Below, piece by piece: positions 26,899-35,568 of a DNA stretch of 64,000 nucleotides (the stretch's first letter is position 1; each line of letters begins with the position of its first letter). Below the pieces are notes generated by a model. That model was given only the letters and a program-made list of their open reading frames with translations. It had not been told where the DNA came from and searched no databases. The DNA lies in the NCBI RefSeq assembly GCF_012113595.1, contig NZ_CP050831.1, forward strand, positions 4,340,001 through 4,404,000, in the 5' to 3' direction. The stretch is from Bacteroides faecium. Its GTDB lineage: Bacteria > Bacteroidota > Bacteroidia > Bacteroidales > Bacteroidaceae. A program made the translations under genes and the position numbers.

Positions 26899-26965
26899 GC
26901 GGTAAAGTTAGTACATAATTTTGCTAAATGAATCAGGACGAATCAATTAATCTCGTTTTTTTTAG

Positions 26966-26973
26966 TAATTTTG
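26966..26973 (+). promoter_or_regulatory. -7 element for the DUF3352 gene
   Basis: TAATTTTG matches TAnnTTTG, 23 nt before the ATG at 26997. No TTTG at -33 spacing. Confidence 0.45.
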
Positions 26974-26996
26974 CCCGCTCAACTCAATAACGGAAC

Positions 26997-29039
26997 ATGA
27001 TGGATGAATTAAACAACGGGCAACAAGAGCAATATGCTGAACCCGCTAAGAAAAAGAATACGCAGAAAATAGTAAAGAGAACTTTGTTAGTGGCAGGATT
27101 AGCCTTGGCGGTATATGTTGTATATTCCATAGTTTATCTGTTTGTCTCGCCCGATCGTAATATCCAGCAGATTTATCTGGTTCCCGAAGATGCTGCATTT
27201 ATTATACAGTCATCCGCTCCGATTGAAGATTGGGAAAAGTTCAGCGGAAGTGAGACATGGCAATGTCTGAAGAAAGCGAAATCTTTTGAAGAAGTAACCG
27301 CGAGTGTGGAAAAGCTCGACTCGGTGGTAAAAAGCAATAAAGTATTATTGTCTCTTGTCGGTGAAAGAGACATGCTGATTTCACTTCATAAAACCCGTCC
27401 TACTAATTGGGATTTTCTGCTTATCCTGGATATGCAGAAAGCGTCAAAGATGGATTTATTGAAAGATCAGGTTGAAACGGTATTGGTTATGAGTGGCTTT
27501 AAGGTTACTAACCGAATGCATAATGGTATCAATATACTTGAAATGCGCGATCCTGATACGCGTGATATTTTCTACATAGCTTTTGTGGATAATCACTTGG
27601 TAGGTTCTTATACATCCACTCTTGTCGAATCGGCTATTGATTCGCGCAATAAACCCAAAATCGGACTCGACCAGTCCTTTATCGAAACGGAGAAATTAGT
27701 TTCAGGCAAGGGGCTTGTAAGAGTCTTTATCAATTATGTACGCGTTCCTCAGTTTATGTCTATTTATTTAGGGACGAGAAACGAATATGTTGATCTCTTT
27801 AGTAACTCTATGAACTTTGCCGGCCTTTATCTGAATGCAAACAAAGACAGAATGGAGGTGAAGGGGTATACCTTACGAAAAGACTCTGCCGATCCCTATG
27901 TTACTGCTTTGTTGAATTCGGGAAAGCATAAGATGAAGGCGCATGAGATTCTTTCCGGGCGAACGGCTCTTTATACAAATATAGGTTTCAATAATCCTGT
28001 GACTTTTGTGAAAGAGTTGGAAAATGCGCTTTCTGTGCATGATAAACAGTTATATGATTCTTATCAAAGTTCCCGGAAAAAGATTGAAGGATTGTTTGGT
28101 ATCTCTTTAGAGGATAACTTTCTGAGTTGGATGTCTGGCGAATTTGCCATTACACAATCTGAACCGGGTTTGTTGGGACACGATCCTGAACTTATTTTGG
28201 CTGTCAGGGCTAAAAGTATAAAAGATGCCCGTAAAAATATGGAGTTTATTGAGAAGAAGATAAAGCGGCGTACTCCGGTTAAGGTTAAGACGGTTAATTA
28301 TAAAGACTTTGAGATCAATTATGTCGAGATGAAGGGCTTCTTCCGCCTGTTTTTCGGAAAGTTATTTGATAAGTTTGAGAAGCCATATTATACTTACGTG
28401 GATGATTATGTAGTTTTCAGTAATAAGGCTTCTTCTTTGCTTTCCTTTGTAGAGGATTACGAACAAAAGAACTTGTTGAAAAATAATCAGGGATTTAAGG
28501 ATGCACTTTCATATATGAAATCCAGTTCTACTATTTTCTTGTATACAGATATGCATAAGTTCTATTCTCAGTTGAAGCCTATGATGAATGCGAGTACATG
28601 GAACGAGATACAATCTAATAAAGATGTTTTGTATTCATTCCCTTATTGGACGATGCAGGTGATAGGGGATAGCCAGTCGGCTTCTTTGCAATATGTTATG
28701 GACTATGCGCCCTATGAGCCTGAAGAGACTGTTGCTGTTGCAACTGATGAGGATGACGAAGAAATGAACGAAGATGCTGAAACCGAAAAAGAACAGATGA
28801 GCGAATTGAAACGTTTCTATGTCGAAAAGTTCGAAGGAAATGTTTTGCGAGAGTTTTATCCTGAAGGAGCATTGAAGAGCGAGTCGGAAGTCAAAGAAGG
28901 AAAACGGCATGGACGCTATCGTGAATATTACGAAGATGGTACCTTGAAACTTCGTGGAAAGTATGCCAATAACAAACCTAAAGGTACGTGGAAATACTAT
29001 ACCGATGAGGGGAAATTTGACCATAAAGAGAAGTTTTAG
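26997..29039 (+). CDS. DUF3352-type membrane protein with C-terminal MORN-like repeats
   Basis: 680 residues. A basic cytoplasmic N-terminus, one TM helix (about 28-48), then a long extracytoplasmic domain resembling DUF3352, an acidic linker (about 580-605, DEDDEEMNEDAE) and about 60 residues of MORN/toxin-antitoxin-like repeats (EFYPEGALKSE, REYYEDGTLKLRGKY, WKYYTDEGK). Function unknown. The second codon is also ATG, so the start is uncertain by one residue. Confidence 0.8.
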   Translation: MMDELNNGQQEQYAEPAKKKNTQKIVKRTLLVAGLALAVYVVYSIVYLFVSPDRNIQQIYLVPEDAAFIIQSSAPIEDWEKFSGSETWQCLKKAKSFEEVTASVEKLDSVVKSNKVLLSLVGERDMLISLHKTRPTNWDFLLILDMQKASKMDLLKDQVETVLVMSGFKVTNRMHNGINILEMRDPDTRDIFYIAFVDNHLVGSYTSTLVESAIDSRNKPKIGLDQSFIETEKLVSGKGLVRVFINYVRVPQFMSIYLGTRNEYVDLFSNSMNFAGLYLNANKDRMEVKGYTLRKDSADPYVTALLNSGKHKMKAHEILSGRTALYTNIGFNNPVTFVKELENALSVHDKQLYDSYQSSRKKIEGLFGISLEDNFLSWMSGEFAITQSEPGLLGHDPELILAVRAKSIKDARKNMEFIEKKIKRRTPVKVKTVNYKDFEINYVEMKGFFRLFFGKLFDKFEKPYYTYVDDYVVFSNKASSLLSFVEDYEQKNLLKNNQGFKDALSYMKSSSTIFLYTDMHKFYSQLKPMMNASTWNEIQSNKDVLYSFPYWTMQVIGDSQSASLQYVMDYAPYEPEETVAVATDEDDEEMNEDAETEKEQMSELKRFYVEKFEGNVLREFYPEGALKSESEVKEGKRHGRYREYYEDGTLKLRGKYANNKPKGTWKYYTDEGKFDHKEKF

Positions 29040-29094
29040 ATTTAGTCAACAAAAGCCGATTTAAAATTTAAACTCAAAAAATAGTCGGATTCTT

Positions 29095-29124
29095 TTTGTT
29101 TTCTCAAATAAAGCTGTAATTTTG
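29095..29124 (+). promoter_or_regulatory. promoter of tRNA-Thr
   Basis: TTTG at 29095-29098 and TAATTTTG at 29117-29124, spacer 18 nt; start near 29131, 17 nt before the tRNA. Confidence 0.65.
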
Positions 29125-29147
29125 CACGCCGTAAACGAGAGACAAAC

Positions 29148-29220
<73 letters not shown>

Positions 29221-29228
29221 CTCAAATA

Positions 29229-29261
29229 AAACGCTGATTATTAACTGTTTAATCAGCGTTT
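29229..29261 (+). terminator. terminator after tRNA-Thr
   Basis: Perfect 12-bp stem AAACGCTGATTA / TAATCAGCGTTT, 9-nt loop, then CTCTTTTCT. It also insulates the integrase from tRNA transcription. Confidence 0.85.
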
Positions 29262-29310
29262 CTCTTTTCTGAAAATTCAATTCCGAATAAAAAAAACATA
29301 AATCTGCGTA

Positions 29311-29318
29311 TATATTTG
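29311..29318 (+). promoter_or_regulatory. -7 element of the integrase
   Basis: TATATTTG, exact TAnnTTTG, 41 nt before the integrase ATG. No -33 found. Confidence 0.5.
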
Positions 29319-29359
29319 CACAAAATTGTATAGTAGAATTGTGTTTTGATTATTCAACT

Positions 29360-30592
29360 ATGGCAACAATCAGATTAACAGTTTTAAGTTCCATTAAGGA
29401 ACATGATGGCAGGCTCCCTATCTTAGTCTGCATCTCCCAAAAGAAAGAACGTGCCTATATCAAAACAGAGTTTCTGTTAGATGATATTGCAGAATTCGAT
29501 AACGGTAAAGTCGCTTACCGGAAGGATGCGAACGTCATGAATAAAAGGCTTGAATTTGTGTTTTCACAATACAAAGAGAAATTCGATTCTATTGAATGCA
29601 TAGACTATTTTTCTGCGATTCAGATAAAACGGATTATAATGTCCAAAGAACGCCCTTCGCACATCTCGTTTTTGGAGTTTTGGAAACAACGCATAAATGA
29701 AATTAGGGAAGAGGGTAGGGAAAGCTATGCCAAAATGAATGAAGAGACTGTACGGGTGTTTACTAATGCGGAAGGAGATGTACCTATTCCTGCAATTAAT
29801 ACTTTATTGGTAGAGCATTTTAAAAAGTGGATGATAAAGAAAGGCTATGCTAATGGAAACATCGGATTGAGATTAACCCATCTGAAAGCCCGGATAAACG
29901 AGCTGATAAAATCAGGTGTTCTGAAAACGGATGTGCACCCATTTGCGTACACGAAAATACCAACAGCCGAACCTAAGGAATGTGACCTTTTAATAGAAGA
30001 ATTTCAGAAAATACAAAGGGCGGAAGTCGAAGGGAAAAGATTGAATTTAGGTAGGGATATGTTTTTACTATCTTTCTATTTGTGCGGTATCAACCTGAAA
30101 GATTTATTATCTGTTGATTTGTCGGTGGATATACTTTCTTTTGAAAGAATCAAGACTGTTCATGCTAAAACTGGGAAATCAGTCATAACGATACCTATAC
30201 ATAGCGAAGCGAAAGCAATTATCAGTAAGTACATAAATAAAAGAGGATTTTTGGATTTGGGGTATTCTTATACCTATTCAAATTTGCAAAAGTACATCAA
30301 TCTTTGCATGAGGGAACTAAAGGAGCACTTAGGGATTAAACAGACGTTGTGTTTCTATTCTGCTCGTAAAACCTTTGCGCAATTTGCCTCTGAACTTGGT
30401 ATTCCTGACGGAGTAATAGATTATTGTCTTGGTCATTCGGACAAGAGTAGGGGAGTTATCCGATATTATACGAAGGTAAAGCAGAAGCAAGCAGAAATAG
30501 CCATAAACAGGGTGGTAGACTATACCAACAATCCAGAAAAATATACTGAATATATAGAGATGAGGGCAGATATTATGTTGATGAAAGGATAA
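29360..30592 (+). CDS. int: tyrosine recombinase / phage integrase
   Basis: 410 residues from the ATG at 29360; the frame opens 7 codons earlier without a better start. N-terminal arm-binding beta domain, SAM-like core-binding domain (about 95-190) and C-terminal catalytic domain. Visible catalytic residues: R in YSARKTFAQ (second Arg), H in CLGHSDKS and the nucleophile Tyr in VIRYYTK. The position of the first Arg reads LCGINLKDLL with no Arg, as in other Bacteroidetes recombinases such as IntDOT. It probably catalyses prophage integration and excision. Confidence 0.93.
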   Translation: MATIRLTVLSSIKEHDGRLPILVCISQKKERAYIKTEFLLDDIAEFDNGKVAYRKDANVMNKRLEFVFSQYKEKFDSIECIDYFSAIQIKRIIMSKERPSHISFLEFWKQRINEIREEGRESYAKMNEETVRVFTNAEGDVPIPAINTLLVEHFKKWMIKKGYANGNIGLRLTHLKARINELIKSGVLKTDVHPFAYTKIPTAEPKECDLLIEEFQKIQRAEVEGKRLNLGRDMFLLSFYLCGINLKDLLSVDLSVDILSFERIKTVHAKTGKSVITIPIHSEAKAIISKYINKRGFLDLGYSYTYSNLQKYINLCMRELKEHLGIKQTLCFYSARKTFAQFASELGIPDGVIDYCLGHSDKSRGVIRYYTKVKQKQAEIAINRVVDYTNNPEKYTEYIEMRADIMLMKG

Positions 30593-30630
30593 CCAAACCT
30601 TTTTCTTATATTTGCCGGAAAATCATCTAT

Positions 30631-30918
30631 ATGACATTTGAAGAAGCTATATCTCTTTTTGAGCGGATAAAAAACCAAGTTGTCGGTGCTCCCGTTAAAG
30701 GTAGGCTTATTGAATCTCTATTCATCGGACCTACCAACTGGGATGAAATGCATATCTTTATGAATATCTGCTTGCAGAAAGGAGAAGATGAAGCTATCAG
30801 CGAATTTCTTGGGAAAAGTTTCTCTGTATATGGTAAATCTGTCACCTATATTAATCCAGACCTTCCAAAATGGGATGTAACTGTGCTGGACGATTGGGAA
30901 AAGACTATTTATAATTAA
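30631..30918 (+). CDS. small hypothetical protein downstream of the integrase
   Basis: 95 residues, acidic and helical at the start (FEEAISLFERIKNQV), with aromatic-rich end (LPKWDVTVLDDWEKTIYN). No motif recognised. 38 nt after the integrase in the same direction, so it may be co-transcribed; may belong to the phage or be a passenger gene. Confidence 0.6.
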   Translation: MTFEEAISLFERIKNQVVGAPVKGRLIESLFIGPTNWDEMHIFMNICLQKGEDEAISEFLGKSFSVYGKSVTYINPDLPKWDVTVLDDWEKTIYN

Positions 30919-31261
30919 AAAAAAGTATCTGCAATGAGCAAACCCTGACCTCTTTTGTTTTAATGCAAAGAAGCAGAGTTATGAAAAAGCAAATAGCATT
31001 ACATAAGATAGATATATCAAGCAGCCTTATGAAGCTGACAAGATGGATGCATATATAATAGAGAGCGACTTTATTAAGAAAGTCCCAACTGATTCAACTA
31101 TTTTACAGAGAGCATAAAGAGGTAGCTTATTCGGCTACCTCTTTCAATCATAAGTATTTTATCATTTACTGGTAATGATAATAATATTAAGGGGAAATAA
31201 TTATGAGATAAAAGATATAGGCAATTTGTTGAACTACTTATTACTACAAATTTTTCTATAA
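30919..31261. other. gap between the integrase unit and phage conversion gene
   Basis: 343 nt without a convincing gene. Two short plus-strand frames overlap here (31 codons from 30963 and 24 codons beginning ATGGATGC near 31042), which could be debris of one frameshifted small gene. The only clear element is the hairpin at 31116-31144. Confidence 0.4.
31116..31144. terminator. bidirectional terminator
   Basis: Perfect 11-bp stem AAAGAGGTAGC / GCTACCTCTTT with 7-nt loop; A/T-rich on both sides, between convergent transcription units. Confidence 0.75.
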
Positions 31262-31933
31262 TTATAAATCTTCTCCGTTTGCACGATTATATTCATTATC
31301 GTAGAACATTGTTATATAATATTTTCCATAATAGTCTGATATTATAAACCAAACAGGTTTTTTAGTATATTGTTCTAATACATATTCTGTAGAGAGTTTA
31401 ACAATATCTTGTTGCAACTCTTCTGTTGGATTTGCTAATTGCTCTTTCGTATATTTAGACAATAGAATTGATTTCATTTTTTCTACAACGGTAACTGTAT
31501 CTATAGCAGCAGGCTGTTGATAATAAACAGCTTCATAACGCTTTTTATTAACAGTTATTTCATAGGCAATATCTTCTTCTTCAGGTATAGTATAGTCTTG
31601 CACTGACACGTACTTTGCATTATTTGCAAATTGCTTACATAGTTTATTAAACCTTATTTGAATGGAACTCTCATTAACACGATTGGCATCAGTTACCATA
31701 ATACGGCAAACTTTATTGTTATTCGTTACCACCAATACATTAACATTTGCACCATTAAACTCACCAATTAAAGCATCACTTGTCGGGTCACTCCGAAAAC
31801 CTTTCGCTTTAAGTTTGCTTATCATTTCAGATTTACTCCCATCCACAGGAATACCTAGGAATTTGGTTACATCTTCCTGCGCATACAATGAAAATGAAAA
31901 TATGAGTAATAATACAGCTAATACATTTTTCAT
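31262..31933 (-). CDS. exported hypothetical protein, possible lysogenic conversion gene
   Basis: 223 residues with a clear signal peptide (LAVLLLIFSFSLYAQ, cleavage near 19). The mature part has mixed alpha/beta character with no motif I can name. It is oriented like the late genes but is separated from the lysis genes by a terminator (32025-32062), so it probably has its own promoter and is expressed from the prophage. Role unknown. Confidence 0.7.
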   Translation of the reverse strand: MKNVLAVLLLIFSFSLYAQEDVTKFLGIPVDGSKSEMISKLKAKGFRSDPTSDALIGEFNGANVNVLVVTNNNKVCRIMVTDANRVNESSIQIRFNKLCKQFANNAKYVSVQDYTIPEEEDIAYEITVNKKRYEAVYYQQPAAIDTVTVVEKMKSILLSKYTKEQLANPTEELQQDIVKLSTEYVLEQYTKKPVWFIISDYYGKYYITMFYDNEYNRANGEDL

Positions 31934-32024
31934 AATTGTTAGATTTTAATTTTTACAAAAATACAAATCAATATCGGATTAGCAAATTGTATGGAGAAAA
32001 AAATATAAAGCAAGAATTGAGAGA

Positions 32025-32062
32025 AAATAAAGTAAAACACCCCGACTTTCCCAAGCCGAGGT
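32025..32062 (-). terminator. terminator of the phage late operon
   Basis: On the minus strand: ACCTCGGCTT - GGGA - AAGTCGGGGT (10 bp, two G-U), followed by GTTTTACTTTATTTT. It lies 47 nt after the last lysis gene. Confidence 0.8.
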
Positions 32063-32108
32063 ATTCCAAAGTTTTTTTATTATGAATCTTAGTGTTATTT
32101 TTTAGTAG

Positions 32109-32498
32109 TTATTTCTTTCGACGGAGTAGCCAGACAATGATGAAAAGCAAAGCAACTATCATCCCTATGGCTATACCACCAATATCTTGTTTAATAGATT
32201 GCCACCGGCTTAACTGCTTTTCGACTGGATAAGGAACCTGCACTGAATCAATCTTAATCACTGTATCCGTCCTATTGAGATATTGATACTTGTACAGGTA
32301 CTTATATCTATACTGGTAAATGGTATCTCCTTTGACAAGTACATAAATGCTATCCTGATTATAGATGCTATCAACCCGGATGCTATCACGTGTCTTATAT
32401 TCGGTTCTCACAGTCTCTACCGGTACATATTGAGTTCGGCATGAAGCAAACCATATTCCCGACATCAGGAACATGGTTATATAAATCAAGGCTTTCAT
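32109..32498 (-). CDS. probable unimolecular spanin (lipoprotein with C-terminal TM)
   Basis: 129 residues. The N-terminus is a lipoprotein signal with lipobox FASC (Cys about residue 20); the C-terminus is a single TM helix (about 104-125, GGIAIGMIVALLFIIVWLL) ending RRKK. A protein tethered to both outer and inner membranes has the u-spanin layout known from phage T1 gp11. The region between is rich in Tyr, Asp and Val (beta-prone). It starts within the amidase stop (ATGA overlap), completing a holin-amidase-spanin lysis cassette. No homology was tested. Confidence 0.7.
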   Translation of the reverse strand: MKALIYITMFLMSGIWFASCRTQYVPVETVRTEYKTRDSIRVDSIYNQDSIYVLVKGDTIYQYRYKYLYKYQYLNRTDTVIKIDSVQVPYPVEKQLSRWQSIKQDIGGIAIGMIVALLFIIVWLLRRKK

Positions 32499-33076
32499 AG
32501 CCCCAGATATTTAACAATACCCTCAATATGAATCCGAGCAATATCCTCTTTGCCCTCCCGAGACAAAAGGTACTCAACATCCTCTTTATTGTCCTGGAAG
32601 AAGTTCTCTGTTAACACTGCCGGACAGTTCGTATCCCGACAGATGGCAAGATTCTGTTCCCAGTATTCCCGTCCGGGTGTCTGCTTTCGGACGGGAACCG
32701 GAATACATTCTGCTACTTGCCCCAAGCAATCAGCTAACTTTCTGCTGTTACTTGAAGCATTATTCGATACAAATACGCTCCAACCTTTTGCACTCATCCA
32801 AAAACTGCCATTGCCGGCAGCATTACAATGAATAGATACAAGGATAGCTTTCTTCCCTGTTTCTTTATAAATAGCATTCGCCCGTCGACATCGCTCGGAC
32901 AAAGGAACGTCTGTATCTTCTTTCACGATACGTTCTGCATCAATCCCTAACTTGCGCAAACCGGATACTACCATATTAGCAATCTCTCTTGTATAGGACC
33001 ACTCTCTCAATCTTCCGTCTGGTGAACGTTTACCCGGAGTGTTCTCACCATGACCGTTATCAATTAGTACTTTCAT
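32495..33076 (-). CDS. N-acetylmuramoyl-L-alanine amidase (endolysin)
   Basis: 193 residues, Amidase_3 fold. Zinc ligands and catalytic residues are visible: His in DNGHGENTPG (about 8), Glu later in the chain, His in VSIHCNAAG (about 80) and the catalytic Glu in LTENFFQDN (about 155). No signal peptide, so it depends on the holin for export. It overlaps the end of the holin gene by 17 nt. Confidence 0.92.
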   Translation of the reverse strand: MKVLIDNGHGENTPGKRSPDGRLREWSYTREIANMVVSGLRKLGIDAERIVKEDTDVPLSERCRRANAIYKETGKKAILVSIHCNAAGNGSFWMSAKGWSVFVSNNASSNSRKLADCLGQVAECIPVPVRKQTPGREYWEQNLAICRDTNCPAVLTENFFQDNKEDVEYLLSREGKEDIARIHIEGIVKYLGL

Positions 33077-33542
33077 TTTGATTATCTTTTTTAGTTATTA
33101 CATCTTCCATATCTTCTTTATCAACGCTAAACACCTTCTTAGCAAATACACCAATAGCAGCAGCCAGGTTGAAGTTATATCCTTTCGGCTTCAATATATT
33201 ACTGATTATAGAACAGCCTTCAATGAAGCAGACAAACAGACAGGCATAAGTATCAATACGTATGGTCATTCCAGAAGCTTTCTGCACCATAACGACCATC
33301 ACCACGAAAGAGAAATAAGTAACCATCTTTCCCATAGTGGCACGCCATGCCCGGCTAAACCTTACATGTTCGTGCGTTAATAAACTCTTCCTAACTCCTG
33401 TTACCAAGTCGCAAATTATCACGCAGAACATTGCTATTAGCCAAGGAATCATCATCTGCAAACTATCTATTACGAAACTTCCGGCTATCGGAGCAAATAT
33501 GCCGGCTACCGCCTGATGAATTGCTTTTTCTTCCATATACAT
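33060..33542 (-). CDS. phage holin (toxin-secretion/lysis holin family)
   Basis: 160 residues. About three hydrophobic segments (about 15-45, 70-92, 95-120) and the Holin_4-like block LVTGVRKSLLTHEHVRFSRA (about 47-66). The polar C-terminus is Lys/Asp-rich. It precedes the amidase, as expected for a lysis cassette. Start may be Met1 or Met3. Confidence 0.85.
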   Translation of the reverse strand: MYMEEKAIHQAVAGIFAPIAGSFVIDSLQMMIPWLIAMFCVIICDLVTGVRKSLLTHEHVRFSRAWRATMGKMVTYFSFVVMVVMVQKASGMTIRIDTYACLFVCFIEGCSIISNILKPKGYNFNLAAAIGVFAKKVFSVDKEDMEDVITKKDNQNESTN

Positions 33543-33548
33543 TCTTCT

Positions 33549-33806
33549 TTATTCAGCCGATAAAGCCTCATTAACCGCAATCTGCACAACTGCGACAAAG
33601 TTTGTTTTTACGTATTCTTTGATGCGTTCTACCTGTTCCGGCGATAATTCTACTTCACCATTCTTGTAGATGTCTTGAGCTAGTTCTAACTCGCCCAAAT
33701 CGGCAGTTTTTTGATAGATAGTATTACCTAACATTTTTGCAATATCGACGGTACTGTTATTTCCTTCGATGTCTTTTACTTGAATTTTTCTAAAGTCTAT
33801 TTTCAT
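33549..33806 (-). CDS. small hypothetical protein between fibre and holin
   Basis: 85 residues, acidic, predicted helical C-terminus (ELSPEQVERIKEYVKTNFVAVVQIAVNEAL). No motif recognised. Placement between the tail fibre and the holin suggests a small structural or fibre-assembly protein, but that is only positional. Confidence 0.7.
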   Translation of the reverse strand: MKIDFRKIQVKDIEGNNSTVDIAKMLGNTIYQKTADLGELELAQDIYKNGEVELSPEQVERIKEYVKTNFVAVVQIAVNEALSAE

Positions 33807-33824
33807 GAATAATTGTATTTTTTG

Positions 33825-35564
33825 TTAAATAGATACAGGAAGTAAATCTACGGTATAAGCATAAACCGCTGAATTGTATCTAGTTTCAGATGTAATAAAT
33901 AGCTGACACCTCCAAGGCTTAACAGTCACCAAGAATGTGTTATCAACATTGCATACTACTCTTTTATCGACCTCTGATGAATTTACAATAACAATCATCT
34001 TGTATTTGACCGAATCGCAAACCCTAACATAATAGTTTCCATCGCCCTTGCAGACAATGCAATCTATCGGTTTACCGGGTTCTGAATATTTATGAAAATT
34101 AGTATCTGTCCCAGAACCATAAAGGTGAAAATAGACATTACTCGTATAACTCAATGAGAGTTCAAGAGTCGTTAGTTGCCAATGTCCGAATTGTCCTCTA
34201 CACCACAAATCGGAAGTGTAAAATCTATAACTTCTTTCTGTTCCGTTTGGATTTTTGTAAACACCTTGATGCTGCATGTCACCTTCGAAATACATCTTTC
34301 CATCACTAGGGCTAAACCCAATTGCGCATTTAACAATATTATTGCCATCTATTCCCTGTAGTTTTTTAAATGTTCCCGTCGCACCATCTAACTTCTTAAC
34401 CTTCAAATTTTCAACGTCAATAAAATCCGTTACAATTTTTCCGCTGCTGATAAACGTCTTATTTCCAACCAGCATCGCGCCCGTTGAAGGGAGTGATAAT
34501 TTCCCGTCTGCCGTCAATTCTACCCCCGTAACATTGTGTTTTATCGAACCGCCTGTCATTAACCAACCTTGCGTTTTTGCTTGATTACCGATAAACAGAC
34601 CAGACGTACCGAGTATGTCGATCGTTGCATTTTGAGCTACTAACAACTGCGTAGCGACATTTACAAAGTCGTTAAACAAAGTCCATTTCGTTGCATCGAA
34701 AGAAGAGCCAGAAGTATGATTCGTCCGGCATGAATAAGTATTTCCGTTATAGATAACAGTATCCCGATACTGCGTATTATTGACGTAGTTAGTATTTGCT
34801 TTCCACTCGCCGCGCGGGCGGATTAGAGCGCCAGGGAGTCCGGTTTCGCCTTTGTCCCCAGTTTCCCCCTTATCGCCTTGTTCGCCCTTATCTCCCTGCT
34901 CGCCTTTATCGCCTTTTACTTTCGTCCAAATATACTTAGAGAAAGTAGTACTGTCTGCCGCGACAAAATCAACATATTGCCCTATCCAAGCGCCGGGAGT
35001 CTCGCCGTTGTTAGCGGTGAAGCTAGTACCATTATCCGAATACTTGATGTGCAAATAAGAAGTTCGCCCATCCGCTCCGGCGGCTCCGGGGATTCCTTGA
35101 CTTCCCTTTTCTCCTTGTGAGCCTTTTAACTGTACCCACTTATACGAGGTATAAGAAGTTGGAGCGATCGAGCTTGTCGTTACTGCCGTACCGATGTAAG
35201 TATTAGGAGTATCTGACATCGGATTTCCGTTTGAGTTAGCGGAGTACTTCACGTGAAAATACTGTGAAGTACCCGGAATACCTTGAGAGCCAGTCGGTCC
35301 CACATCTCCTTTCTCGCCTTTTGCCCCTGTTGCACCATTTATCGCACCGATACGAACGCTCGTCCACGATGTGGGAGACGTAGCCGGGGGAATAACTACG
35401 CCCGTGCGCATCCATAGGTATTCATTTGTGCCGCAAGAAGGCGGAGTTTTACCCCACCCACTTACAGGCGCAACGGTGCCGGATGTGGATTTTGCGTATT
35501 CTTGTACGGAATATTGCCCGTCTTTCGTTACGCTAATCGTTATTTGCCCTCTTGCTACTATCAT
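33825..35564 (-). CDS. collagen-like tail fibre protein
   Basis: 579 residues. The N-terminus MIVARGQITI resembles that of the upstream gene, suggesting a shared attachment segment. Residues about 75-105, 150-165 and 215-250 hold Gly-x-y collagen-like repeats (GEKGDVGPTG, GDKGEQGDKGEQ, GLPG), interleaved with short globular units (Y.KYS.NG/DN..). A carbohydrate-binding-like WTLFN/GEWKANTNY unit lies near 255-300, and the last 250 residues look like a beta-rich receptor-binding domain. Likely the distal host-recognition fibre. Confidence 0.85.
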   Translation of the reverse strand: MIVARGQITISVTKDGQYSVQEYAKSTSGTVAPVSGWGKTPPSCGTNEYLWMRTGVVIPPATSPTSWTSVRIGAINGATGAKGEKGDVGPTGSQGIPGTSQYFHVKYSANSNGNPMSDTPNTYIGTAVTTSSIAPTSYTSYKWVQLKGSQGEKGSQGIPGAAGADGRTSYLHIKYSDNGTSFTANNGETPGAWIGQYVDFVAADSTTFSKYIWTKVKGDKGEQGDKGEQGDKGETGDKGETGLPGALIRPRGEWKANTNYVNNTQYRDTVIYNGNTYSCRTNHTSGSSFDATKWTLFNDFVNVATQLLVAQNATIDILGTSGLFIGNQAKTQGWLMTGGSIKHNVTGVELTADGKLSLPSTGAMLVGNKTFISSGKIVTDFIDVENLKVKKLDGATGTFKKLQGIDGNNIVKCAIGFSPSDGKMYFEGDMQHQGVYKNPNGTERSYRFYTSDLWCRGQFGHWQLTTLELSLSYTSNVYFHLYGSGTDTNFHKYSEPGKPIDCIVCKGDGNYYVRVCDSVKYKMIVIVNSSEVDKRVVCNVDNTFLVTVKPWRCQLFITSETRYNSAVYAYTVDLLPVSI

Positions 35565-35568
35565 GCCG

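Noticed and set aside
34800..35320. Regular short repeats in 34.8-35.3 kb that look like a repeat array
   Set aside because: They are Gly-x-y codons of the collagen-like fibre, in frame and degenerate, not CRISPR; no cas genes are present.
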